Shown here: one piece after another, positions 1 through 6,947 of the stretch | How the letters are laid out: the number at the start of each line of letters is the position of its first letter | Numbering within the stretch: the first letter of the stretch is position 1 | Assembly (NCBI GenBank): GCA_946479205.1 | Contig: CAMLFJ010000148.1 | Location: forward strand, 1 to 7,468 | Source of the DNA: an uncultured bacterium | GTDB lineage: Bacteria; Methylomirabilota; Methylomirabilia; Rokubacteriales; CSP1-6 | Direction: 5' to 3' | DNA length: 7,468 bases | The notes under the pieces: model-generated | Told to the model about the DNA's origin: nothing | What the model saw: the letters and a program-made list of their open reading frames with translations, nothing else | The model's database searches: none | Translations under genes and position numbers: made by a program

Positions 1-2
1 TC

Positions 3-1883
3 TGGGCCAAGCTCGTCTACTTCAGCGCGCTCCTGCCCAGCGAGTGGTGGGCGCCAGAAGAATCGATCATCAAGTGGATGCGCCCGGCCTTTCACGCGGT
101 GAGCGCGGTTCGGGACCACCCCGAGGTCCTGATGGCGACGCTGGCCGCCCTCCTCTTCCTCGGCGCGAGCTTCCTGCTCCTCCCGCGCGTCCCGCGCCTG
201 CTCGCGCTTCTCGCGCTCGACCTGTTCCTGACGTCGCTGGCGATCACCGATCTCGTCCACGTGCGCTACTTCGCCGACGTCGTCTCCCTGTCGGACGTGA
301 TGATGGCGCCCATGGTGCTGGGGGTGCTCCCGCGCGTCTTCGAGTCGCTCTCCACCCTGAACGCGCTCTACTACCTCGACGTGGTGGCCGGCCTGCTCCT
401 CCTGCCCTGGTACTGGCGCGCGGGCCGGCGCATCCCGCCCCTGCCGCGCCCGGCGCGAATGAGGCTCGGGCTCGGCGTGCTCGGCGCCGGACTCGTCCTC
501 GCGGTCCCGACCGCGCGGCTGGCGTGGCGGAACGGGCCCGCGTTGCTCGGATACTCGAGCCCGCGCATCGAGCTCGCGGCCGCGATCGGCATCCTGCCCT
601 ACCACCTGGGCGATCTGGCCCTGCGCCTGGCCGTGAAGAAGCCGACCATCGGGGAGCCCGACCGTCAGCGGGTGATCCGCTTCCTGGCCGATCACGCGCG
701 GGCCGCGCAAGGCCCCTCGCCGCTCTTCGGCGTCGCGCGCGGCAAGAACGTGATCGTCATCAACGCCGAGTCCCTGCAGGCGTTCCCGCTCGATCTGGTG
801 ATCGACGGCCAGCCGATCACCCCGCGCCTGTCCGCCTTCGCCCGGGAGAGCCTGCACTTCGTGAACTTCTTCGATCAGACGCATCTCGGCACCACCTCGG
901 ACGCCGAGTTCGCGGCCATGCACTCGCTTCATCCCCTGGCGGTCGGCGTGCTCTCCAATCACTTCAGCTACAACCACCATCGGGGACTTCCGCGCATCCT
1001 CTCCGAGCACGGCTACGCCACGGTCTCCGCGTGCGCGGCCCAGGCCGACTTCTGGAACATGCGGGCGATGCACGCCGGCCTCGGCTTCCAGCGCTCCTTC
1101 TTCGAGGACCAGTTCCGGATGACCGAGCTCATCGGTCCCTGGCTGGCCGATCACGAATTCTTCGCGCAGATCATGCCGATCCTCACCGTGGCGCCCGCGC
1201 CGTTCATGGCGTTCCTCCTGACCGCCTCGAACCACCACCCCTACCGACTGCCTCCGGCGCATCGCGAGCTCTCCCTCGGCGCGCTGGAGGGGACCCTGCT
1301 CGGCGACTATCTCCAGTCGGTGCGGTACTTCGACCGCGCCTTCGGCACGCTCGTGGATCGCCTGCGGTCGGCCGGGCTCCTGGAGACCTCGGTCGTCGTC
1401 ATCTACGGCGATCACCACGGATTCCTCGGCGATCCGCCCGAGCTCGGCGGGCTCCTCGGCATCTCGGCGCGCGACGAGTACCGGACCCTGCAGGTCAGAA
1501 AAAGAGTCCCCATGATGATCCGGCTGCCCCACGGCGCGAAGGCGGGCGTCCAGACCGTCGTCGGAGGTCACCTGGACATCGCCCCCACCATCCTCTCTCT
1601 CCTCGGGATCAGCCACGAGTCGGGCCTGATGCTGGGGAGGGATCTGACCCAGGGCGGCAGCTCGCTCGTGGTGTTCCGGGACGGCAGCTTCACGGACGGG
1701 ACCACCTGGTACGCCCGGCACGTCGGGCGGGCCACGGGCACCTGCTACGCGGTCAGGACGGGGCAGCGGGTCGACTGCGGCCAGGTCGAGGCGCAGCGGC
1801 GCGAAGCGCGCGATCGGCTCGAGGTCTCGGACCTCGTCATCCGGGGCGATCTCGTCCCGAGCCTCACCCCGCCGCGGCGATGA
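3..1883 (+). CDS. LTA synthase family membrane phosphotransferase (sulfatase-like), 5' partial
   Basis: Polytopic membrane enzyme of the alkaline-phosphatase superfamily, LtaS/OpgB branch. Members transfer phosphoglycerol or a similar head group from a phospholipid to a cell-envelope acceptor outside the membrane. Numbering from the Met at 78, TM segments lie near residues 17-35, 41-60, 97-113 and 128-148. The catalytic domain follows: metal ligand E231 in NAESLQ, nucleophile T273 in GTTSDAEF, substrate-site W326 in FWN, H386 in SNHHPY, and metal ligands D445-H446 in YGDHHG. GGHLDIAPTIL is also typical. The ATG at 78 is probably internal: the frame is open from base 3 and encodes WAKLVYFS, resembling the end of the first helix of LtaS proteins, so the true start lies left of the window. 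The position of the LtaS substrate arginine (FWNR) is Met here, with Arg one residue later. The acceptor is unknown; in a Gram-negative an OpgB-like glycan modification is as likely as teichoic acid. Confidence 0.9.
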   Translation, partial: WAKLVYFSALLPSEWWAPEESIIKWMRPAFHAVSAVRDHPEVLMATLAALLFLGASFLLLPRVPRLLALLALDLFLTSLAITDLVHVRYFADVVSLSDVMMAPMVLGVLPRVFESLSTLNALYYLDVVAGLLLLPWYWRAGRRIPPLPRPARMRLGLGVLGAGLVLAVPTARLAWRNGPALLGYSSPRIELAAAIGILPYHLGDLALRLAVKKPTIGEPDRQRVIRFLADHARAAQGPSPLFGVARGKNVIVINAESLQAFPLDLVIDGQPITPRLSAFARESLHFVNFFDQTHLGTTSDAEFAAMHSLHPLAVGVLSNHFSYNHHRGLPRILSEHGYATVSACAAQADFWNMRAMHAGLGFQRSFFEDQFRMTELIGPWLADHEFFAQIMPILTVAPAPFMAFLLTASNHHPYRLPPAHRELSLGALEGTLLGDYLQSVRYFDRAFGTLVDRLRSAGLLETSVVVIYGDHHGFLGDPPELGGLLGISARDEYRTLQVRKRVPMMIRLPHGAKAGVQTVVGGHLDIAPTILSLLGISHESGLMLGRDLTQGGSSLVVFRDGSFTDGTTWYARHVGRATGTCYAVRTGQRVDCGQVEAQRREARDRLEVSDLVIRGDLVPSLTPPRR

Positions 1884-1893
1884 CCGAGTGCGC

Positions 1894-4788
1894 TCAGCCC
1901 CCGAAGATCCGGACGGCCGGGCTCGGCGGCCCGGGCGCGGCGGGCGCGGCGGTCCCGAACACGTCGCGAGCGATGTGGTAGCCGAGCATCCGGTAGCTCT
2001 CCCACTGCGCCTCGTCGAAGAACTGGTCGCCGGTCGTCTCCTGCGGGAAGGGCGGATGCGCCCGATGGTACTCGCCGAGGTCGGCCGGCTCGTCGCCGAC
2101 CAGGGTCGGTTTGAGGTAGAGCAGCCAGCCGTGCCACTCGGGATCGTCGACGAAGGTCACGCGGGCCAGCGCGGCGTGCGCGAGCGAATGGCGCGCCCGG
2201 TCTACCGGCTCCTCGACGGTGAGGCGCAGCTGGTCCAGAAGGCGCTCCTTCACCGGCTCCTGGCTCCACTTCCCGCGCCGGAGCTGCTCGAGGGTGCCGA
2301 ACAGCCGCCGGTGGCTGGCCGGCACCGCCTCGTCGAGCGCGGGCTCGGTCAAGAACTCGATCTCGGCCCCGAAGTCGAGCCGAGCCTTGCGAATGAGGTT
2401 CGCGAGCCCGTCGAAGGTGTAATCCGGATCCGCCTCGGCGTCGACGAGCACGATGCGGGCGAGACGGCGACGGATCAGCTCGTACCCCCCCATGTTCTCG
2501 AAGTGCCCGCCGTCGGAGAGGTACCAGTGCTTGCGCGAGGTGCCGTAGAACCGCGAGACGAACTCGCTGAGGAGATAGGACTGAACCCGGAACATCCGCT
2601 CGAGGAACAAGGGCCGTCGATGTCCTGCGCGTCGCCCGGGCTCGGCTCCCGAATCCCACCAGTAGCCGAGCCGAACGTTGGTGAGCCCGCAGAGGAGGCT
2701 CAGCCCCAGGTTGGTCCTCGCCCCGAGCCCGGTCGAGAACGCCGCGCCGGAAATGCCGGTCCAGGCGCCGACCGGGAGCCGTTCGCCGCCCTGCCAACCC
2801 TGGCCGTCGGCGGTCTCCGTGAAGACGTGGTACGCGGGACCCTCGGCGCCCGCCCGGGACTGCGGGAAGATCGTCACCGCGTTCGGCGGAGGCGAGCCGG
2901 AGGCGTCGCGGGGCCGGAGCACCGCATGGCTCGAAAAAACCGCGTGGTGACGGATGCCGACGCTGAACGCGCACGGCCCGAGCGCCAGGCCGGTGCCCTT
3001 GCGATCCTGGCGCTGGACGTTGGAACGCCCGTCGACCGTTTCGTTGATGGTCACGTTGATGAGATGGAGGGGGCGAGCCCGGGGATCGCCCTGCGGCTCC
3101 GGAGCCGGCCAGTAGTCGGCCGCGTCGATGTTGTCGCCGGGGGCCACCTCGGTGACGCGCTGCCGGGCCACCTTCTGCCGTCGCGGGTTCGAGGCGCCCA
3201 GGTAGGCCCGCGTCAGACGCGCGCTGTACATCGAGTGGAGCGAGGACTGATTGATGAAGGGCCAGCACCGGCCGAACGCGAAGGCGAACACGATCATGAT
3301 CGCCCAGACGACCGCGACGAACCGGAAGTCGTCGCGATCGCGGACGTGGGGCCCGGCCCCGGCGGGCGCGCACGGTCGCGGGGCGGTGCACTCGCCGGGC
3401 ACCGGCAGCACGGTGGTGGCGGTGACCGAAGCCCCGGGGGCCTGCGGGATCTGGACGTTGATGGTGGCCCGGGACGCGGGCGGAGCCGCCCAGGTGATGA
3501 CGGGCGCGCCCGAGGGCTCATCGAACTGCCACGCCAGGCCGTGGGCCAGCATGCTCAGCGAGGCGAGCACGAGGGCGGCCACCAGGAGCGCTCCGGTCGT
3601 CACCAGCGCCGCCACCGGCAGGCGGAGCCGCCCCCCCTTCCCGCTCCCGGCCAGCGCGGTCGCGATCCGCTGCGCGAAAGCGGCCGCGCCCGCGAGCATG
3701 ATCAGCGCGGAGCCCAGGTAGGCGACCAGGCCGCCGTGCGACCGCTTCTCGACGAGATAGAGCGTCTGGCCGACCGCGTCCACGAGCGCGAACGCGAGCA
3801 GCGCTCCGGTCGCGACCAGCGCGAACTTGAGCTGCGTCGACAGGATATTGCGCTGCCGATCGATCTCGAACAGTCTCTGGCTCTCCTCGGTGAGGCGGTC
3901 CGCCGGATCGCTCCTCGCCTTGCGCCGAGCGATCGCCCAGGCGGCCACGGTCACGACGAGAACGCCCAGCACCGCGACCCCGAGCCACCGGACCGGCTCG
4001 CGCGACGCCGCCAATCCCGCCGCGACGGCGGCGGTGAGCACCAGGCCCCACACCGGCCATTCGGTCTTCTTCCGGGTGTTCCACCGCCCGGTCAGCCAGA
4101 AGGCCCACGCGAGCGGCGCCGCCCACCAGACGACGGCGATCGCCGGAACGACGATCCATGGGCTCCACCAGAGCCGGCTCGCGGCACACGGGGCGGCGAC
4201 GCAGCCGGCCGCGCCCGGCAGACTCGCCCAGACGTCCGGGGCCCACAGATCGAGGGCCAGGCGAGGAAGCTGTCCCGTCATGAGCAGGAGGAGGGCGAAG
4301 CTGAGCACGACGACCTGGATCGTCACCCAGTTCCTCAGCATGATGGCGGCGGCGATCAGCATGTCGCCGGCCCCGTTCGGCGAGAGGTACCGCCCGTTCT
4401 CGCGGAGCCACCCGACGACGTCGGGCATGCCGGCGGGTCGCTGCGCAGGCGCCGCGGTGGGATCGAGCAAGGTTCGCACCTGCTCGCCGTTCTGGATCTC
4501 ACGGCGACGGTACAGCCGCCCCAGAAAGGCCCCGAAGTACCCACCTCCCGACACGGTGGAGATGTAGTCGATGCCCGCGAGGCGCCCGAGCTGGGCCAGC
4601 GCCTGAAACACGCCGAGACAGAAGGTGGCGCTCCTGATTCCCCCGCCGGACAGCGCGACCCCGACCACCGCGTCCGACGGCCGATCCGCGGGCAGCTCGC
4701 GGCCGGGAACCCGCGCGTGCAGATGCGCGCGCTCGTTCGTCCAGAGCTCGCGCGGATAGGCGTCGTCGTACGCGGACGGCCGGCTCAT
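1894..4788 (-). CDS. Large membrane-embedded patatin-like phospholipase
   Basis: Patatin/RssA-type serine acyl hydrolase with a predicted Ser-Asp dyad, likely acting on membrane phospholipids or other acyl esters. In the 964-residue protein, the oxyanion loop GGGIRS is at 48-53 and the nucleophile is S80 in STVSGGGYFG. The catalytic Asp is D759 in SDGGHFENMGGYEL. The roughly 680 residues between them hold about eight hydrophobic segments (near 153-176, 209-230, 243-260, 266-286, 321-340, 351-372, 389-418 and 486-509). The C-terminal part (GWLLYLKP, then DQFFDEAQWESYRMLG) resembles the tail of other large patatin-like proteins. I chose ATG 4788 because a GGAG lies 7 nt upstream. A GTG at 4812 would add eight residues but has no ribosome site. 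It is convergent with the LTA-synthase-like gene (10 bp apart) and divergent from the oxidoreductase gene. Family assignment is secure; the substrate is unknown. Confidence 0.92.
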   Translation of the reverse strand: MSRPSAYDDAYPRELWTNERAHLHARVPGRELPADRPSDAVVGVALSGGGIRSATFCLGVFQALAQLGRLAGIDYISTVSGGGYFGAFLGRLYRRREIQNGEQVRTLLDPTAAPAQRPAGMPDVVGWLRENGRYLSPNGAGDMLIAAAIMLRNWVTIQVVVLSFALLLLMTGQLPRLALDLWAPDVWASLPGAAGCVAAPCAASRLWWSPWIVVPAIAVVWWAAPLAWAFWLTGRWNTRKKTEWPVWGLVLTAAVAAGLAASREPVRWLGVAVLGVLVVTVAAWAIARRKARSDPADRLTEESQRLFEIDRQRNILSTQLKFALVATGALLAFALVDAVGQTLYLVEKRSHGGLVAYLGSALIMLAGAAAFAQRIATALAGSGKGGRLRLPVAALVTTGALLVAALVLASLSMLAHGLAWQFDEPSGAPVITWAAPPASRATINVQIPQAPGASVTATTVLPVPGECTAPRPCAPAGAGPHVRDRDDFRFVAVVWAIMIVFAFAFGRCWPFINQSSLHSMYSARLTRAYLGASNPRRQKVARQRVTEVAPGDNIDAADYWPAPEPQGDPRARPLHLINVTINETVDGRSNVQRQDRKGTGLALGPCAFSVGIRHHAVFSSHAVLRPRDASGSPPPNAVTIFPQSRAGAEGPAYHVFTETADGQGWQGGERLPVGAWTGISGAAFSTGLGARTNLGLSLLCGLTNVRLGYWWDSGAEPGRRAGHRRPLFLERMFRVQSYLLSEFVSRFYGTSRKHWYLSDGGHFENMGGYELIRRRLARIVLVDAEADPDYTFDGLANLIRKARLDFGAEIEFLTEPALDEAVPASHRRLFGTLEQLRRGKWSQEPVKERLLDQLRLTVEEPVDRARHSLAHAALARVTFVDDPEWHGWLLYLKPTLVGDEPADLGEYHRAHPPFPQETTGDQFFDEAQWESYRMLGYHIARDVFGTAAPAAPGPPSPAVRIFGG

Positions 4789-4796
4789 GAGGGCTC

Positions 4797-4800
4797 TCCG
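4797..4800 (-). promoter_or_regulatory. Ribosome binding site GGAG for the patatin-like gene
   Basis: Read on the - strand, GGAG is followed by a 7-nt spacer (AGCCCTC) and the ATG at 4788. This decides the start in favour of 4788 over the GTG at 4812, which has no purine-rich motif upstream. Confidence 0.6.
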
Positions 4801-4921
4801 ATTCTTCCGCACCAGGCTGGGTTCATCGCCTCACCCCTCCGCGATTCTCCACCCGAATCCACTCGCGCGGGCAAGCACATTCTGTCCTTACTCCGCCCGG
4901 CCGGACGAGCCGAACTTCCGC

Positions 4922-4950
4922 TTGACCACACCGGGCCCGTGCGGTACCAA
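4922..4950 (+). promoter_or_regulatory. Candidate sigma70-type promoter for the MDR oxidoreductase
   Basis: TTGACC (4922-4927, 5 of 6 to the -35 consensus) and TACCAA (4945-4950, 3 of 6 to the -10 consensus) are separated by exactly 17 bp. They lie just upstream of the ribosome site. Transcription would begin near 4957, giving a leader of about 14 nt. The -10 match is weak and the call rests on spacing and position only. The whole 182-bp divergent region (4789-4970) shows nothing else I can support; CCGGCCGG at 4897-4904 is a short palindrome expected by chance in such DNA. Confidence 0.35.
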
Positions 4951-4959
4951 GCAGGCACT

Positions 4960-4963
4960 GGAG
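4960..4963 (+). promoter_or_regulatory. Ribosome binding site GGAG for the MDR oxidoreductase
   Basis: GGAG followed by a 7-nt spacer (ACAACAC) and ATG at 4971. This supports that start over the unrelated overlapping frame that begins at 4787. Confidence 0.6.
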
Positions 4964-4970
4964 ACAACAC

Positions 4971-6119
4971 ATGACCGACAGCGCCATCGCCACGGGACTT
5001 CAGCTTCGTTCGACGGTGAGGAAGGACGGCACGCTCGAGCTCTCGCTCGTCAGCGTACCGACCCCTGAGCCGAAGCCGGAGGAGGTGATCGTCCGCATCG
5101 ACGCCTCCCCCATCAACCCCTCCGACCAGGGCCTGCTGTTCGGCGGCGCCGACATGAGCACCGCGAAGGCCGCCGGCCCCGCCGACAAGCCGGTGGTGAC
5201 CGCGAGCATCTCGCCGCGGGTGATGCAGGCGATGGCCGGGCGGCTGGACCAGTCGCTGCCCGTCGGCAACGAAGGGGCCGGCGTGGTCGTCCGGGCAGGC
5301 GCGTCACCGGCCGCGCAGGCGCTGATGGGCAAGACGGTCGCCGTCCTCGGGGGCGCCATGTACTCCCAGTACCGCTGCATGAAGGCCGTGCAGTGCCTGG
5401 TCCTGCCGCCGGGGACGACCCCGGCCGAGGGCGCCTCCTGCTTCGTCAATCCCCTCACCGCGCTCGGCATGGTCGCGACCATGCGCGCGGAGGGGCACAA
5501 GGCCCTCGTGCACACCGCGGCCGCGTCCAATCTCGGACAGATGCTCAACAAGATCTGCATCAAGGACCAGGTCGGCCTGGTGAACATCGTGCGCAAGCCG
5601 GAGCACACGGACGTGCTCAAGAAGATCGGCGCCACCCACGTTTGCAACTCGAGCGTGCCCACCTTCATGGACGACCTGACCGAGGCACTCGTCGCCACCG
5701 GAGCCACCGTGGCCTTCGACGCCATCGGGGGCGGCACCCTGGCCGGGCAGATCCTCACCGCCATGGAGATCGCGGCGAACCGGACCGCGAAGGAATACAG
5801 CCGGTACGGCTCCACCACGCACAAGCAGGTCTACATCTACGGGGGCCTCGACCGCGGGCCCACCCAGTTCAACCGCGCCTTCGGCATGGCCTGGGGGATC
5901 GGCGGCTGGCTACTCACCCCCTTCCTGCAGAAGATCGGCTTCGAGGCCGCCCAGAAGCTGCGCGAGCGGGTCGCGGCCGAGATCAAGACCACCTTCGCGA
6001 GCACGTACACCAAGGAAGTCTCGCTCGCGGGCGCCCTGCGGCTCGAGGAGATCGCGGTCTACGGCAAGCAGGCCACCGGCGAGAAGTACCTGATCAACCC
6101 CAACCAGGGGCTCCGCTGA
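4971..6119 (+). CDS. Zinc-independent MDR oxidoreductase, enoyl-thioester/quinone reductase-like
   Basis: Medium-chain dehydrogenase/reductase of 382 residues, probably a cytoplasmic NAD(P)H-dependent reductase of quinones, enoyl thioesters or related alkenals. It has the GroES-like N-terminal domain with INPSD at 48-52 and GNEGAG at 99-104. NPLTALGM (160-167) is the hinge typical of enoyl-thioester reductases. The nucleotide-binding turn HTAAASNLGQ (181-190) replaces the classic GxGxxG, as in that branch. R208-K209 after the next strand could contact an NADP phosphate, and FDAIGGG is at 249-255. No catalytic-zinc ligands or structural-zinc Cys cluster are visible. The stretch between INPSD and GNEGAG (about 53-98) is longer than in typical quinone reductases, and I see no obvious counterpart of the catalytic Tyr of mitochondrial enoyl reductases. 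It has its own ribosome site and candidate promoter, and ends 7 bp before the convergent downstream gene. The exact substrate cannot be assigned. Confidence 0.88.
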   Translation: MTDSAIATGLQLRSTVRKDGTLELSLVSVPTPEPKPEEVIVRIDASPINPSDQGLLFGGADMSTAKAAGPADKPVVTASISPRVMQAMAGRLDQSLPVGNEGAGVVVRAGASPAAQALMGKTVAVLGGAMYSQYRCMKAVQCLVLPPGTTPAEGASCFVNPLTALGMVATMRAEGHKALVHTAAASNLGQMLNKICIKDQVGLVNIVRKPEHTDVLKKIGATHVCNSSVPTFMDDLTEALVATGATVAFDAIGGGTLAGQILTAMEIAANRTAKEYSRYGSTTHKQVYIYGGLDRGPTQFNRAFGMAWGIGGWLLTPFLQKIGFEAAQKLRERVAAEIKTTFASTYTKEVSLAGALRLEEIAVYGKQATGEKYLINPNQGLR

Positions 6120-6126
6120 CCCGGCC

Positions 6127-6882
6127 TCACTCCGCGAGCGGGCGTCGGACGAGCCAGACGACGGCGAGTCCCACGAGCAGCGCGAGGCCGGCGTACCAGA
6201 GATACCGCGCGGCATTCGCGCGCAGGTGATCGCCCGCGACCACCACGGCCAGATCCGTCACGTACAGGATCTCGCACGCGCCATTGCCGGTGTCGCCCCG
6301 GGTCAGGCTGGTCCGTCTGGTGAAGATCTCCTGTCCGTCCTTCGTCACGGTGTAGTCCACCAGCAGGCCGGTCATCCGGATCTGGTCGCCGACGTGAATC
6401 GCCCCGATCCGCGCGGCGGTGACCGGGTCGGCGGGAATGAGGTGGTTGTTCGACGCCTTCTCGGGATTGAACGCGGGCGTGAGGGCGCCGGACCAGTGGT
6501 AGGAGCAGGTGAACTCCCCGCTCCAGAACGTCACCTTCCGGTACGACCCGTTCGTGACGTCCTCGCCCCACACGACGCAGACGTCCCGGATATTGCCCGG
6601 ATCCGCCTGGTGGTAGAGGTTGAGCAGCGCGTCACCGCGGTGCTGGGAGACGACCAGCCCGGCGATCGCGTAGGTCGCCCTGGGCGTGAGGGTGTACGTG
6701 TAGCCCTTGATCGTGGTGGTGAAGGGAGGTCGATCGCTGGCTTCCTGGACCGGCTCCGCCTCCGTGATCGCCCGGTCGATCCGGGCGAGGTCGGGCAGCG
6801 GGACCGCGCGGAGCGAGAAATAGATCGCGCCGACGACGCACAGGAGGAACGCCACCCCCAGGCCGCGCTGGAGGATCCTCAT
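6127..6882 (-). CDS. Membrane-anchored protein of unknown function with two terminal TM helices
   Basis: I do not recognise a named family. The 251-residue protein has an N-terminal hydrophobic helix (about 6-24), preceded by basic residues and not followed by a clear cleavage or lipobox site. A roughly 200-residue soluble domain follows, then a C-terminal TM helix (about 227-245) ending in RRPLAE. The charges suggest both ends are cytoplasmic and the central domain lies outside the membrane. That domain has three cysteines, C102 (VCVVWGE), C126 (EFTCSYHW) and C203 (TGNGACE). It also has compact motifs that look conserved (ASNNHLIP, VGDQIRMTG, RRTSLTRGDTGNGACE). The Cys count would allow a disulfide. 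The ATG at 6882 is the only good start, but it lacks a strong ribosome site. The gene is convergent with the oxidoreductase gene and divergent, 65 bp away, from the AhpD-like gene. That it is a real gene is likely from its clean TM-domain-TM layout; its function is unknown. Confidence 0.78.
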   Translation of the reverse strand: MRILQRGLGVAFLLCVVGAIYFSLRAVPLPDLARIDRAITEAEPVQEASDRPPFTTTIKGYTYTLTPRATYAIAGLVVSQHRGDALLNLYHQADPGNIRDVCVVWGEDVTNGSYRKVTFWSGEFTCSYHWSGALTPAFNPEKASNNHLIPADPVTAARIGAIHVGDQIRMTGLLVDYTVTKDGQEIFTRRTSLTRGDTGNGACEILYVTDLAVVVAGDHLRANAARYLWYAGLALLVGLAVVWLVRRPLAE

Positions 6883-6947
6883 CGTCCGGCCGAATTCGTC
6901 ATCACCTTGGCATTGATGCCGCAGCTCCGGTCAAGCATCCTTGTCCC

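Noticed and set aside
44..1981. A 645-residue frame overlapping the LTA-synthase-like gene
   Set aside because: The translation is Arg/Pro/Ala-rich without recognisable motifs, while the other frame carries all family catalytic residues.
1888..4974. A 1028-residue open frame on the + strand opposite the patatin-like gene
   Set aside because: Its composition is low-complexity (Arg, Gly, Pro, Glu, Asp) with no domain motifs. It is the antisense shadow of a GC-rich gene whose - strand product has clear catalytic motifs and TM helices.
6098..6110. CCCC-AACCA-GGGG hairpin at the end of the oxidoreductase gene
   Set aside because: It is short, lies inside codons for N-P-N-Q-G, and has no T-tract after it.
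6117..6119. Possible Sec recoding at the oxidoreductase stop TGA
   Set aside because: The protein is already full length for its family, and the following frame reads Arg/Pro/Gly-rich antisense sequence of the neighbouring gene.
6132..6141. CCGC-GA-GCGG as a terminator between the convergent oxidoreductase and unknown genes
   Set aside because: The loop is only 2 nt, the stem 4 bp, there is no T-run on either strand, and it lies within coding sequence. No convincing terminator is visible at either convergent junction.
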